From Calorimonas adulescens (GTDB lineage Bacteria; Bacillota; Thermoanaerobacteria; Thermoanaerobacterales; UBA4877): 45,916 bases of DNA. Positions 1-6,830 of this stretch are shown piece after piece. The stretch covers positions 1 to 45,916 of the forward strand of contig NZ_VTPS01000020.1 of NCBI RefSeq assembly GCF_008274215.1. The letters are read 5' to 3'. Under the pieces are notes generated by a model, which saw only the letters and a program-made list of their open reading frames with translations, ran no database searches and was not told the origin of the DNA. Made by a program: the position numbers and the translations under genes. The first letter of the stretch is position 1; each line of letters starts with the position of its first letter.

Positions 1-2
1 AC

Positions 3-40
3 ACGATTTGCGGGTCCTTCGGGACCCGCAAATCGTATTT
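3..40. terminator. Strong terminator hairpin with UUCG loop
   Basis: A perfect 15-bp stem (3-17 with 22-36) closes on a cTTCGg tetraloop and is followed by a short T-rich run. It most likely ends a gene lying left of the window. Confidence 0.75.
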
Positions 41-52
41 TAAGGTGAAAAA

Positions 53-106
53 GGGCTGTGCAAAATTGAACTGGTTAGTTCATTTTGCAACAGCCCCTTA
101 TTTTGG
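53..106. terminator. Long imperfect hairpin, terminator-like
   Basis: GGGCTGT-GCAAAAT (53-66) pairs with ATTTTGCAACAGCCC (82-96) with one bulge. An inner TGAAC/GTTCA stem (67-71 with 78-82) sits on top, and a T-rich tail follows. It is either a second terminator or a small mobile palindromic unit. The TGTTGCAAAA core recalls the ends of some insertion sequences, but no transposase is present. Confidence 0.5.
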
Positions 107-141
107 TCTATTTGGGCCAGAAAAATTTTTTAAAATAGTTA

Positions 142-197
142 TTGACATATGCTAATAATGGTGGTATTCTATTTATAGAATTAATGGCATATGCCAA
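142..197 (+). promoter_or_regulatory. Promoter with two CATATG-dyad operators
   Basis: A -35 TTGACA (142-147) lies 17 bp from a -10 TATTCT (165-170). The -35 is part of dyad TTGACATATGCTAA (142-155), a perfect match to TTRRCATATGYYAA. A second dyad, ATGGCATATGCCAA (184-197, one mismatch), covers the expected early transcribed region. The dyad centres are 42 bp apart, about four helical turns. The layout suits repression of the DUF5320 gene by a dimeric protein. Confidence 0.7.
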
Positions 198-218
198 TTA
201 TAAAAAGGAGGTGTGAAC

Positions 219-488
219 ATGCCGAGAGGAGATGGAACAGGTCCTATGGGTCTTGGCCCAATGACAGGCAGGCGTATGGGTTTTTGCGCAGGGTATAACA
301 GGCCTGGCTATATGGGATTTGGAAGATATCCCATGCGGTTCTGGAGAAATCCATATCATCCCTATTATGCACCCTGGTGGTATGATGAGGAGATAGAGAA
401 AAATTATCTGCAGGCGGAAGCAAAATATTTAGAGAAAGAGCTTGAAGAGATTAAGAAAAGATTGGACCAGTTAAATAAAGGCGAATAA
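219..488 (+). CDS. DUF5320 family protein
   Basis: An 89-residue protein of unknown function. The N-terminus MPRGDGTGPMGLGPMTGRR is the hallmark of the DUF5320 family. It is followed by a Gly/Tyr/Pro-rich aromatic stretch (about residues 20-50) and an acidic-basic C-terminal helix with coiled-coil character (about 55-88). The ATG at 219 is chosen because AAAAGGAGG at 203-211 lies at the right distance; a GTG two codons upstream overlaps that site. In anaerobes such genes are often neighbours of NifX-like and Mrp/MinD-type iron-sulfur genes, as here. The promoter carries the shared CATATG dyads, which ties the gene to the NifX/MinD and thioredoxin operons. The function is unknown. Confidence 0.85.
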   Translation: MPRGDGTGPMGLGPMTGRRMGFCAGYNRPGYMGFGRYPMRFWRNPYHPYYAPWWYDEEIEKNYLQAEAKYLEKELEEIKKRLDQLNKGE

Positions 489-500
489 ATTATTTTATTG

Positions 501-545
501 AATCAGGGTATGGTGGTTTTAAACCATCATATCCTGATTTGTTTA
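501..545 (+). terminator. Terminator after the DUF5320 gene
   Basis: AATCAGG...CCTGATT (501-507 with 533-539) continues into an inner TGGT/ACCA stem, followed by T-rich sequence. It isolates the short gene as a single transcript. Confidence 0.75.
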
Positions 546-585
546 ATGCATCTGCTCGTCATTCATCATATTAGGTGTTAAATCC

Positions 586-614
586 TTGTGATAAGCATAT
601 GTCAATATCATATT
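586..614 (+). promoter_or_regulatory. Likely promoter with a CATATG dyad in the spacer
   Basis: TTGTGA (586-591) lies 17 bp from CATATT (609-614), a weak -35/-10 pair. The dyad TAAGCATATGTCAA (592-605, one mismatch to TTRRCATATGYYAA) fills the spacer. It would leave an untranslated leader of about 140 nt before the gene at 761, in which I see no clear fold. Confidence 0.5.
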
Positions 615-760
615 ACATACGCCATCTATGATAATATGAATTGTAAACTCTTTATTTACAAATTCCTCATAAAATCATCACACATACATTACAGTTTCAT
701 CAAATGCCTCTGTTATCCTATAATTGAAAACAAAGATAAAAGCAGAAAGGGGTTATAAAA

Positions 761-1282
761 ATGAAAAGTGTAAGTTTTAAAAGGTTAGTAGCATCATTGT
801 TGGTTGGAGGTACATTAATAACAGGAGGGATAGCATTGGCTGCAAGCAATGACAGTATAACTGTCACAGACAATGCCACAACAACAGTGACAAGGCAATA
901 CCTGGGTTTGGGTTATCAGGCTATGAGAGATGGCGAAAGGCCTGGCCTTAGAATCGGTGGTGCTAAAGGTATGAATCAAGAGGTTGCAGACTTCCTCGGA
1001 GTTTCTATTGAAGACCTGATAGCAAAAAGACAGTCAGGAATGTCTCTGGCAGACATAGCAAAGGAAAAGGGAATCACAGAGGAGCAGCTTATAAACTTTA
1101 TATCGGAGAATCGAAATGAAGCCTTGAAAAAGCTGGTAGATGAAGGCAAAATAACACAGGCGCAGTTAGAGCAGCATCAGACCTATATGGAACAAAGGAT
1201 AAAGCAAAACATTGAAAGCACTTCAACTGGTCCAAAGGGCCTTGGAAATGGAATGGCACAGGGAAGAAGAGCCGGTAGATAA
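761..1282 (+). CDS. Secreted helical protein of unknown function (DUF2680-like)
   Basis: A 173-residue exported protein. A signal peptide spans about residues 1-28 (basic start, hydrophobic core, cleavage near ALA-A). A Thr/Ser-rich linker leads to a helical region (about 75-155) with the pattern LGVSIEDLIA...MSLADIAKEKGITEEQL. This is the type seen in small clostridial secreted proteins related to DUF2680/YckD. The C-terminus is Gly/Arg-rich. The start follows AAAGGGG at about 747-753. A CATATG dyad upstream puts it in the same candidate regulon as its neighbours, and a bidirectional terminator separates it from the convergent DUF134 gene. An extracytoplasmic metal or stress role is only a guess. 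Confidence 0.75.
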   Translation: MKSVSFKRLVASLLVGGTLITGGIALAASNDSITVTDNATTTVTRQYLGLGYQAMRDGERPGLRIGGAKGMNQEVADFLGVSIEDLIAKRQSGMSLADIAKEKGITEEQLINFISENRNEALKKLVDEGKITQAQLEQHQTYMEQRIKQNIESTSTGPKGLGNGMAQGRRAGR

Positions 1283-1297
1283 TTTTTAACACTTATT

Positions 1298-1337
1298 AAT
1301 TAGGGGGCAGCTAAGGCTGCCCCTAATTGTATTTTTT
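1298..1337. terminator. Bidirectional terminator between convergent genes
   Basis: AATTAGGGGGCAGC (1298-1312) pairs with GCTGCCCCTAATT (1316-1329), with a T-run on the plus strand to 1339. It serves the secreted-protein gene and probably the DUF134 gene from the other side. Confidence 0.8.
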
Positions 1338-1348
1338 TTCATCAATGT

Positions 1349-1828
1349 TTATTCTTGTCCCCTCCTATGCCTCTTTCTTTTACAGCAGACATCGCCACAA
1401 AATTTGTCTTGAAAAACGCATTCTAAATCATGCCCTCCACAATTTGGGCATATGAGTCCCTCTTTTTTTATCCTTTCTAAATCCTCAAAGGTTTCATTCC
1501 ACATAGCACCACATTCTTTGCACATTACCCTGCATACATTCCTTACATAGTTTCCACCTTTTACTCTGATGGCTTTACCATTGACCAGGCTATCTGCCAC
1601 CTTTTTTCTTGCAGAGCTTAATATGTTCTGGAATGTAGCCCTGGATACATTCATAAGCTTTGCACATTCTTCCTGGTCTAACCCTATAAGGTCTTTTAGC
1701 CTGATAGCTTCCAGTTCCTCAACTGCAAGGATATTTTCATCATAAACCCCTTCTGGGACATTGTATGGTATATATTGACTTACTGAAGGCAAAGCTGATA
1801 TTCTTCTTTGTTTTACAGGTCTTGGCAC
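1349..1828 (-). CDS. DUF134 (UPF0251) putative DNA-binding protein
   Basis: A 159-residue protein matching the DUF134 family. It has an N-terminal MPRPVKQRRI, a sigma-70 region-4-like helix-turn-helix at about residues 40-75 (core LDQEECAKLMNVSRATFQ), and a C-terminal Cys-rich region. The C-terminal cysteines (C-CKEC, CPNC, C-C, CC at about 98-150) suggest metal or cluster binding. It starts at a GTG (1828-1826), since GGAGGT lies 7 nt upstream. The family is usually near NifX/NifB-like proteins and is assumed to be a regulator. It is one of two candidates in this window for the protein that reads the CATATG dyads; a weak dyad (1896-1909) stands above its own promoter. Confidence 0.85.
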   Translation of the reverse strand: MPRPVKQRRISALPSVSQYIPYNVPEGVYDENILAVEELEAIRLKDLIGLDQEECAKLMNVSRATFQNILSSARKKVADSLVNGKAIRVKGGNYVRNVCRVMCKECGAMWNETFEDLERIKKEGLICPNCGGHDLECVFQDKFCGDVCCKRKRHRRGQE

Positions 1829-1867
1829 AAAAATACCTCCATAACTTTTCTTTTAACTACTACCTAT

Positions 1868-1909
1868 ATAATATCCCTAATTTGGCCAAATATCAATGCC
1901 ATATGTTAG
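1868..1909 (-). promoter_or_regulatory. DUF134 gene promoter with weak CATATG dyad
   Basis: On the minus strand TTGATA (1896-1891) lies 17 bp from TATTAT (1873-1868). The spacer contains the palindrome TTTGGCCAAA (1881-1890). A degenerate CATATG site (1896-1909, three mismatches to the consensus) touches the -35. The promoter is convincing; the operator call is weak. Confidence 0.5.
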
Positions 1910-2095
1910 CTATACTTTTTCCAATTCAACTGTCGACTATTAGGGTGTGTATTCTCTTTGTTAAAAATATAAATGTGTAACATACTTCCTTTTATTTGTA
2001 TCTTTGTAGATCGAATATATTGCTGATTCTTAATAACCACATTATCATCATTATTGTCAACATAGGCAATGATGATTTTTAAAGGGACTCTTATG

Positions 2096-2119
2096 ATATA
2101 ATACTGTACAGAAGGAGGG
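2096..2119 (+). promoter_or_regulatory. -10 element and ribosome site of the CoA-binding gene
   Basis: TATAAT at 2096-2101 is a good -10, but I see no clear -35. GAAGGAGGG at 2111-2119 is the ribosome site. The rest of 1829-2128 is AT-rich and otherwise empty apart from the DUF134 promoter. No CATATG dyad precedes this gene. Confidence 0.45.
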
Positions 2120-2128
2120 ATATATGTA

Positions 2129-2518
2129 ATGGATGAATTAATAAATGAAGCATTGAGCAAAAAGGTATGGGCGGTTGTTGGAGCAACGCAGAGAAAGGAG
2201 AAGTTTGGTTATAAGATCTATAAAGCATTAAAAGACCATGGATATGAAGTGTACCCTGTAAACTCACGCTATGATGAAATAGATGGCGAAAAATGCTATC
2301 CTGACCTTTCTTCATTGCCAAAGATACCTGAGGTAGTAGATCTTGTGATATCTCCAGGCAAATCTGAGGAATCTATAAGAAAAGCAGCTAAACTCGGTTG
2401 TGAATATGTTTGGTTCCAACCTGGGGCTGAAAGTGATGAGATGATAAATCTATCTAAGGATTTAGGCTTTAAGGTTATAAGTGGTGTCTGTGCAATGTTT
2501 GAAGCCGGACGAGTATAA
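2129..2518 (+). CDS. CoA-binding domain protein (YccU type)
   Basis: A 129-residue single-domain Rossmann protein of the CoA_binding_2 family, the fold of the succinyl-CoA synthetase alpha-subunit N-terminus. The nucleotide-binding signature is VWAVVGATQRKEKFGYKI (about residues 13-30). The later segments YPVNSRYDEIDGEKCY, VVDLVISPGKS and YVWFQPGAESDEM are typical for the family, and the length is normal. The start at 2129 has GAAGGAGGG about 9 nt upstream. It stands alone between two terminators. Its partner and substrate are unknown; small YccU-type proteins probably bind CoA or acyl-CoA in the cytoplasm. Confidence 0.9.
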   Translation: MDELINEALSKKVWAVVGATQRKEKFGYKIYKALKDHGYEVYPVNSRYDEIDGEKCYPDLSSLPKIPEVVDLVISPGKSEESIRKAAKLGCEYVWFQPGAESDEMINLSKDLGFKVISGVCAMFEAGRV

Positions 2519-2529
2519 CAACAAAATTT

Positions 2530-2570
2530 CAAGGGCGGTAGATAAAATACTTATTTACCGTCCTTATTTC
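2530..2570 (+). terminator. Terminator after the CoA-binding gene
   Basis: AAGGGCGGTA (2531-2540) pairs with TACCGTCCTT (2556-2565, one wobble) and is followed by a T-rich tail. Confidence 0.75.
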
Positions 2571-2658
2571 ATAATTAAAAAGACGATGCCTGAACTGTTT
2601 GAGTTACTTATAGGAGCAGTTTAGTTGCCTCGTGGTTAATACACGTAATGCATAGAAA

Positions 2659-2715
2659 TATTATTGACATATGTCAATAATAAAGCTAAAATATATTTAG
2701 CATATGCTAAATATA
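2659..2715 (+). promoter_or_regulatory. NifX/MinD operon promoter with two perfect 24-bp CATATG palindromes
   Basis: TTGACA (2664-2669) lies 17 bp from TAAAAT (2687-2692). Two perfect 24-bp palindromes, both centred on CATATG, flank the -10. One spans 2659-2682 and contains the -35. The other spans 2692-2715 and covers the start site. Their centres are 33 bp apart, about three helical turns. Their inner cores TTGACATATGTCAA and TTAGCATATGCTAA define the consensus TTRRCATATGYYAA found elsewhere in this region. This is the strongest operator signal in the window. Confidence 0.8.
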
Positions 2716-2729
2716 AGGAGGTGGAGAAG

Positions 2730-3095
2730 ATGAGAGTTGCTATTTCATCTACAGGGACTGACATTGATTCAATAGTAGATGAAAGGTTTGGAAGGGCGAG
2801 GTATTTTATCATTGTAGACACTGAAACCGGTGAGCATGAAACTATAGATAACGAAGCATACCAATTGTCAGGCGGGGCAGGGGCCAAGACGGCTCAAATG
2901 ATTATAGAAAAAGGGTCAGAAGCTGTCATATCAAGTAATATTGGACCGAATGCCATGGACGTAATGGAGAAAGCAGGGATAAAGGCATACCGTGCTTATA
3001 ATATGTCAGTTAAAGAAGCAGTAGATTTATTTAATAAAGGGCTGCTTCAAGAGATATTGCAGCCAACATCAAAGGGGCACCATGGGGGAATTTGA
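2730..3095 (+). CDS. NifX/NifB-domain protein (dinitrogenase iron-molybdenum cofactor family)
   Basis: A 121-residue protein of COG1433, the NifX/NafY-like cofactor-binding domain. Visible signatures are an N-terminal VAISSTGTDIDSIVDERFGRA, the loop LSGGAGAKTAQMI, and VISSNIGPNAMDVMEKAGIK. The ATG at 2730 is chosen because AAGGAGGTG lies just upstream; an earlier in-frame start would begin inside the operator. It opens a five-gene run (NifX, two MinD-type ATPases, Mrp, NifX) ended by a Fur-family gene. The family carries metal-sulfur clusters in nitrogen fixers, but many anaerobes have it without nitrogenase. A cluster-carrier role is therefore inferred. The C-terminus is rich in His/Gly. Confidence 0.9.
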   Translation: MRVAISSTGTDIDSIVDERFGRARYFIIVDTETGEHETIDNEAYQLSGGAGAKTAQMIIEKGSEAVISSNIGPNAMDVMEKAGIKAYRAYNMSVKEAVDLFNKGLLQEILQPTSKGHHGGI

Positions 3096-3100
3096 TAATT

Positions 3101-3964
3101 ATGGCTAAAATTTCTATTTTGAGTGGTAAGGGCGGTACAGGTAAGACCTTTGTTGCGACAAATCTGGTTAGGGTATTGCCAAATGTCACCTATATAGATT
3201 GTGATATTGAAGAGCCTAACGGGAGGATTTTTTTAAACCCAATTATTACAGATATAAATGATGTATACACAAAAGTTCCTCTGATAGATGATAACAGGTG
3301 TGAGAGGTGCGGTATTTGCAGTAAAGCGTGTAGATTTGGCGCACTGATTAATCTTGGAAGGGAAATACTTATACTGGATCACTTATGCCATTCTTGTGAA
3401 GCATGTTATGAAATGTGCCCGATGAATGCAATAACTATGGCAAATAGAAAAATTGGCGAGATAAGTATCGGGGTATCCAGAGGTATAGATTTTATTGAAG
3501 GGAGATTGAATCCAGGTAAACCATCTGGAGTACCTGTTATAAAACAGATAAATATACTAATAAAAAGCATTGACATTGCCATTGTAGACAGTCCGCCCGG
3601 TACATCCTGCAGTGTAGTAAATACTATAGAAGATAGTGATCTATGTATACTTGTTACTGAGCCAACGCCATTTGGACTGCACGACCTCAAACTGGCAGTA
3701 GAGCTTGTAAAGGAAATGGATATACCAATGGCAGTGATAATAAATAAGTCAGGCAGTGATAATCAAATTATATATAATTACTGCATGAAAAATGACATTA
3801 AGGTATTAATGGAGATCCCCTATGACAAAAAAATAGCCGAGCTATATTCAAGAGGGACTTTAATAGCTGAGGTGGATTTGACATATGAAAAAATGTTTGT
3901 GGATCTGGCGGAAAAAATATTGGAGTTGATTGAAAATGAAGCAGCTGGCAATAGTGAGTGGTAA
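3101..3964 (+). CDS. MinD-superfamily P-loop ATPase with inserted ferredoxin domain (first copy)
   Basis: A 287-residue cytoplasmic ATPase of the COG1149 type. The deviant Walker A is SGKGGTGKT (about residues 8-16), and the switch motif is VDSPPGTSC. A two-cluster ferredoxin insert has cysteines at about 67, 70, 73, 77 and 96, 99, 102, 106, suited to two 4Fe-4S clusters. The ATG at 3101 is preferred over an in-frame TTG three codons upstream. It overlaps the next gene, a paralogue, by 29 nt, which suggests the two proteins work together. Members of the group are thought to help assemble or transfer iron-sulfur or other metal clusters; the target is not known. Confidence 0.9.
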   Translation: MAKISILSGKGGTGKTFVATNLVRVLPNVTYIDCDIEEPNGRIFLNPIITDINDVYTKVPLIDDNRCERCGICSKACRFGALINLGREILILDHLCHSCEACYEMCPMNAITMANRKIGEISIGVSRGIDFIEGRLNPGKPSGVPVIKQINILIKSIDIAIVDSPPGTSCSVVNTIEDSDLCILVTEPTPFGLHDLKLAVELVKEMDIPMAVIINKSGSDNQIIYNYCMKNDIKVLMEIPYDKKIAELYSRGTLIAEVDLTYEKMFVDLAEKILELIENEAAGNSEW

Positions 3965-4784
3965 AGGTGGAACGGGTAAAACGACCATAGCAACGGCAAT
4001 CTCTTCTATCCTGAATAATAAGGTCATGGCAGATTGTGATGTGGAGGCTGCAAACCTCAATATTCTATTAAAAGGGAAAAAGATAAAGGCTTCAAACTTT
4101 AAAGGGAAAGAGATTGCAGCAATTGATTATAGTGAATGCAACTATTGTGGCATATGTGAGGATGTATGCAGGTTTGATGCCATAAAAAACATCAAGGTTA
4201 ATCCATATAAGTGTGAGGGATGTGGCCTATGCACATTAAAATGTCCTTTAGACGCTATAAAAATGAAGTGGGTGGAGACGGGAGAAATTGTTGTATCGGA
4301 GATTGAAAATGGACAATTATGCGAAGCCCAGTTGAGACCTGGTGCAGATGGTTCAGGAAAGCTTGTAACAGAGGTCCGTAAGATGGCAATATCAATAGGT
4401 GAGAAACCTGAGTGGGTAATAATAGACGGCCCTCCAGGCATAGGGTGTCCGGTGATAGCCTCAATTACAGGTGTTGATGCTGTCCTTGTGGTAGTTGAAC
4501 CAACATTATCAGGGTTTGAGGACATGCAGAGGGTTATAGATGTCATAAGGGATATTGGTTGTAAAACTTTTGTCTGTATAAATAAGTGGAATATAAATTT
4601 CAGGGTATCACAAAACATCATGTCATTTTGTGAAAGTAGAGGTATTCCAGTTGCAGGTAAAATATATTATGATGAACAGGTGATAAATGCCTTAAAAGAA
4701 ACAAAAGGTATATCAGAATTCAATGATAGCGAGACATATAAGGAAATAGCAAGAATGTGGGAATATATAGAAAAACATATATGA
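3936..4784 (+). CDS. MinD-superfamily P-loop ATPase with inserted ferredoxin domain (second copy)
   Basis: A 282-residue paralogue of the preceding protein. Walker A SGKGGTGKTT is at about residues 8-17. Ferredoxin cysteines lie at about 68, 71, 74, 78 and 93, 96, 99, 103, and the switch motif is IDGPPGIGCP. The ATG at 3936 has GGAG about 11 nt upstream and sits inside the end of the previous gene, so translation is probably coupled. Two similar but non-identical ATPases in tandem are usual for this cluster and suggest a heterodimer. About 320 bp carrying a repeat element separates it from the Mrp gene. Confidence 0.9.
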   Translation: MKQLAIVSGKGGTGKTTIATAISSILNNKVMADCDVEAANLNILLKGKKIKASNFKGKEIAAIDYSECNYCGICEDVCRFDAIKNIKVNPYKCEGCGLCTLKCPLDAIKMKWVETGEIVVSEIENGQLCEAQLRPGADGSGKLVTEVRKMAISIGEKPEWVIIDGPPGIGCPVIASITGVDAVLVVVEPTLSGFEDMQRVIDVIRDIGCKTFVCINKWNINFRVSQNIMSFCESRGIPVAGKIYYDEQVINALKETKGISEFNDSETYKEIARMWEYIEKHI

Positions 4785-4792
4785 ACAAATTT

Positions 4793-5077
4793 CAAAAATG
4801 GTTACACTGTAAAAACCCTTATGAAGAATGATATGCAACATCAAATGCAACCTTAAAGCGAGTCTATGATACTCTTGATAAGTGGCAAGTGTAGCCGGGG
4901 CATCTGGCATGGACGCCAGATGAGCCGACTTTGAGGCAAGGACGCCGAATGGAGGCGTACCCGGCGAAATGCAGCCACGAATTATTAGAGTATCAAGACG
5001 AACGATCAGGTGCATAGATGTTGCTATCATTCGTGGAATACTGTTTTGTACACTAAAATCAAAAATGGTTGCACTGT
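4793..5077. repeat. Structured inverted-repeat element flanked by direct repeats
   Basis: This fills the 320-bp gap between two operon genes. Outer direct repeats CAAAAATGGTTACACTGT (4793-4810) and its one-mismatch copy (5060-5077) bracket imperfect inverted arms of about 55-60 bp (about 4824-4881 with 4982-5036). Nested stems lie inside: GATACTCTTGATAA (4868-4881) with TTATTAGAGTATC (4982-4994), GTGGC/GCCAC, GCCGGG/CCCGGC, a perfect 8-bp hairpin CATCTGGC/GCCAGATG (4901-4922), and ACGCC/GGCGT (4942-4958). The core is far more G+C-rich than its surroundings. Parts recur near 38421 and 40484. It could be a MITE-like element or a structured RNA; no coding capacity is seen. Confidence 0.6.
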
Positions 5078-5104
5078 TTATATCAAACCAGGGAGGGATA
5101 GTAA

Positions 5105-5941
5105 TTGTCAGAGTGTCAAAATTGTACGGTTGAGAAAACTTCAAAGAAAACAGGATTTGTAGATTGTAATCAGTACAGCTCAATAAAAAATGTTATAGGT
5201 GTGATGAGTGGTAAGGGCGGGGTTGGTAAATCTACAGTATCTGTTATGATAGCAAATAGGCTGAGCGAAATGGGCAATAAGGTTGGCATTTTGGATGCTG
5301 ATATGACTGGCCCCAGTATTCCGAGGCTGTTAAAGGTTAACAATAGAAAAGCAGAGGGGAGTGAGTTGGGAATATTACCAGCAGTTTCAGATAATGGTAT
5401 AAAGGTCATGTCGCTAAATCTGCTTTTGGAGGATGAAGAACAACCTGTAATATGGAGGGGCCCTTTGATTGCTGGTGCAGTAAAGCAGTTCTGGACCGAC
5501 GTATTCTGGGGCGATCTTGATTATCTGATAATCGACATGCCACCGGGTACAGGGGATGTAGCACTCACTGTAATGCAATCTATCCCATTGGACGGAATAG
5601 TTGTGGTGTCAGTTCCACAGGACCTTGTCTCTATGATAGTGGCAAAAGCAGTTAATATGGCTAAATCTTTAAACATTGAAGTTATTGGACTTGTAGAAAA
5701 CATGAGTTATTTAATCTGTCCCCATTGCAACGAAAAGATAAATATATTTGACTATGATGAGAGAGAAAGTTTTCTTAATTCTATGGAGATACCTCTGCTT
5801 GGGGAGTTACCCATGAGTAAAGGTATAGCGGATATTACTAAAGGGACTGCTCAGTTTGACGAAGAAATAAAAAAGGATATAGATGAAATAACCAATAAGT
5901 TGGTAAACTTTATTAATAATAAGGGAGGTAATGAGAAATGA
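5105..5941 (+). CDS. mrp: Mrp/Nbp35-family iron-sulfur cluster carrier ATPase
   Basis: A 278-residue cytoplasmic ATPase. Walker A is GKGGVGKS (about residues 36-43) and the switch region is DMPPGTGDVAL. A C-terminal CPHC pair (about 205-208) is the usual cluster-bridging motif of the dimer. A short N-terminal extension carries CQNC (about 4-7), as in Nbp35-like members. The start is a TTG at 5105, because GGGAGGG ends 5 nt upstream and no ATG or GTG is better placed. Mrp/ApbC proteins bind and pass on 4Fe-4S clusters. The gene overlaps the next NifX-like gene by 4 nt (ATGA). Confidence 0.92.
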   Translation: MSECQNCTVEKTSKKTGFVDCNQYSSIKNVIGVMSGKGGVGKSTVSVMIANRLSEMGNKVGILDADMTGPSIPRLLKVNNRKAEGSELGILPAVSDNGIKVMSLNLLLEDEEQPVIWRGPLIAGAVKQFWTDVFWGDLDYLIIDMPPGTGDVALTVMQSIPLDGIVVVSVPQDLVSMIVAKAVNMAKSLNIEVIGLVENMSYLICPHCNEKINIFDYDERESFLNSMEIPLLGELPMSKGIADITKGTAQFDEEIKKDIDEITNKLVNFINNKGGNEK

Positions 5942-6297
5942 AGGTTGCAATAGCAAGTGAAGGAAATTATGTAAGCAGGCATTTTGGACATTGTGAAGGC
6001 TATAAAATATATGAAATTGCAGAAAATAATATAATTAGTAGGGAATTTATTGAAAATCCAGGACACAGGCCGGGATATCTGCCATTATTTTTAAAAGAGA
6101 GGGGTATTGATGTAATAATTAGTGGTGGGATGGGTGAGAGTGCTAAAACACTGTTTAATGAACAAAATATTGAGGTTGTAACGGGGGCTGAGGGTGAATG
6201 CGATGATGTTATATCCGACTATTTAGCAGGACGTCTGATGTCAACAGGTAAAACATGTGAAGAACATCAATACAGGGGACAATGCAATGATGATTGA
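5938..6297 (+). CDS. Second NifX/NifB-domain protein
   Basis: A 119-residue COG1433 protein. The start is MKVAIASEGNYVSRHFGHCEGY, where the HFGHC segment is a likely metal ligand site. Next come RPGYLPLFLKERGIDVIISGGMG and a C-terminal tail with further Cys/His (CEEH...C). It differs clearly from the copy at 2730, which lacks the HFGHC element, so the two may carry different clusters or act at different steps. Translation is coupled to mrp by an ATGA overlap, with GGGAGG upstream. It is probably a partner or acceptor of the Mrp protein. The exact cofactor is unknown. Confidence 0.9.
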   Translation: MKVAIASEGNYVSRHFGHCEGYKIYEIAENNIISREFIENPGHRPGYLPLFLKERGIDVIISGGMGESAKTLFNEQNIEVVTGAEGECDDVISDYLAGRLMSTGKTCEEHQYRGQCNDD

Positions 6298-6321
6298 TAA
6301 AATAGGGTATGATAAGATCTT

Positions 6322-6771
6322 ATGGATGAGAGAATTCCTTTAATTAAGGATTTACTGAGAAAATCAGGATACAGGCTTACAAAGCAAAAAGAGGTTATCT
6401 TAAAAGCTATATTAAATGAAAATAGACATTTAACCGTAGAAGAAATATATGAAAAAATTAAGAGACATGGCATAGGCCTGGCCACTGTATACAGGGCAAT
6501 TAATATGTTTCAGGATACTGGTATTGTTAAAAGGATAGATATAAATAACAAAAGATATTACGAACTAAAAATTTATAGCAAGAAACCACTGCATATACAT
6601 TTTAAATGTATGAAATGCGGGAAGGTAATTGACGTGGATAATATGGAAATTATCATAGAATATTTAAAGATTAATAATAAAGCAGAAAAATTTTATGGAT
6701 TTGAAATAGATGATGCAGATATAATATTAAACGGCATATGCAAAGAATGTAAAGATTGTAATACCAGCTAA
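6322..6771 (+). CDS. Fur-family metal or redox-responsive repressor
   Basis: A 149-residue Fur-family regulator. A winged helix-turn-helix occupies about residues 10-75 (core GIGLATVYRAINMFQDTGIV). The dimerisation domain follows, with structural-zinc pairs CMKC (96-99) and CKEC (140-143), plus a further Cys at 146. The HIHF segment (91-94) stands where classical members have a run of histidines, so metal sensing may differ from Fur and PerR. The gene lies 24 nt after the NifX gene and is probably co-transcribed with it. It is one of two candidate readers of the CATATG dyads in this locus, which would be autoregulation. The binding specificity cannot be told from sequence alone. Confidence 0.88.
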   Translation: MDERIPLIKDLLRKSGYRLTKQKEVILKAILNENRHLTVEEIYEKIKRHGIGLATVYRAINMFQDTGIVKRIDINNKRYYELKIYSKKPLHIHFKCMKCGKVIDVDNMEIIIEYLKINNKAEKFYGFEIDDADIILNGICKECKDCNTS

Positions 6772-6796
6772 TACACATATACCTTCAAGGTTATAT

Positions 6797-6830
6797 AAAA
6801 AAGGAAGTGACTAAACCACTTCCTTTTTTA
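6797..6830. terminator. Bidirectional terminator between the Fur and reductase genes
   Basis: AAGGAAGTG pairs with CACTTCCTT around a 7-nt loop, with A- and T-runs on both sides. The stop codon of the minus-strand reductase gene is within the hairpin. Confidence 0.8.

Noticed and set aside
53-104. Insertion sequence terminal repeat (TGTTGCAAAA type)
   Set aside because: Only a hairpin with a T-rich tail is present, with no transposase and no partner end in the window; a terminator is the simpler reading.
4865-4999. HEARO/omega RNA of an IscB- or TnpB-type element
   Set aside because: The nested stems are suggestive, but I cannot match the known consensus and no nuclease gene is near; kept as an unnamed structured repeat.
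2730-6297. Nitrogen-fixation cluster
   Set aside because: The NifX-like proteins belong to a family wide-spread in anaerobes; no nifHDK or nifB radical-SAM gene is in the window.
3884-6740. CATATG words inside coding regions near the iron-sulfur operon
   Set aside because: They lie within genes and have two or more mismatches to the dyad, so they probably come from codon use.
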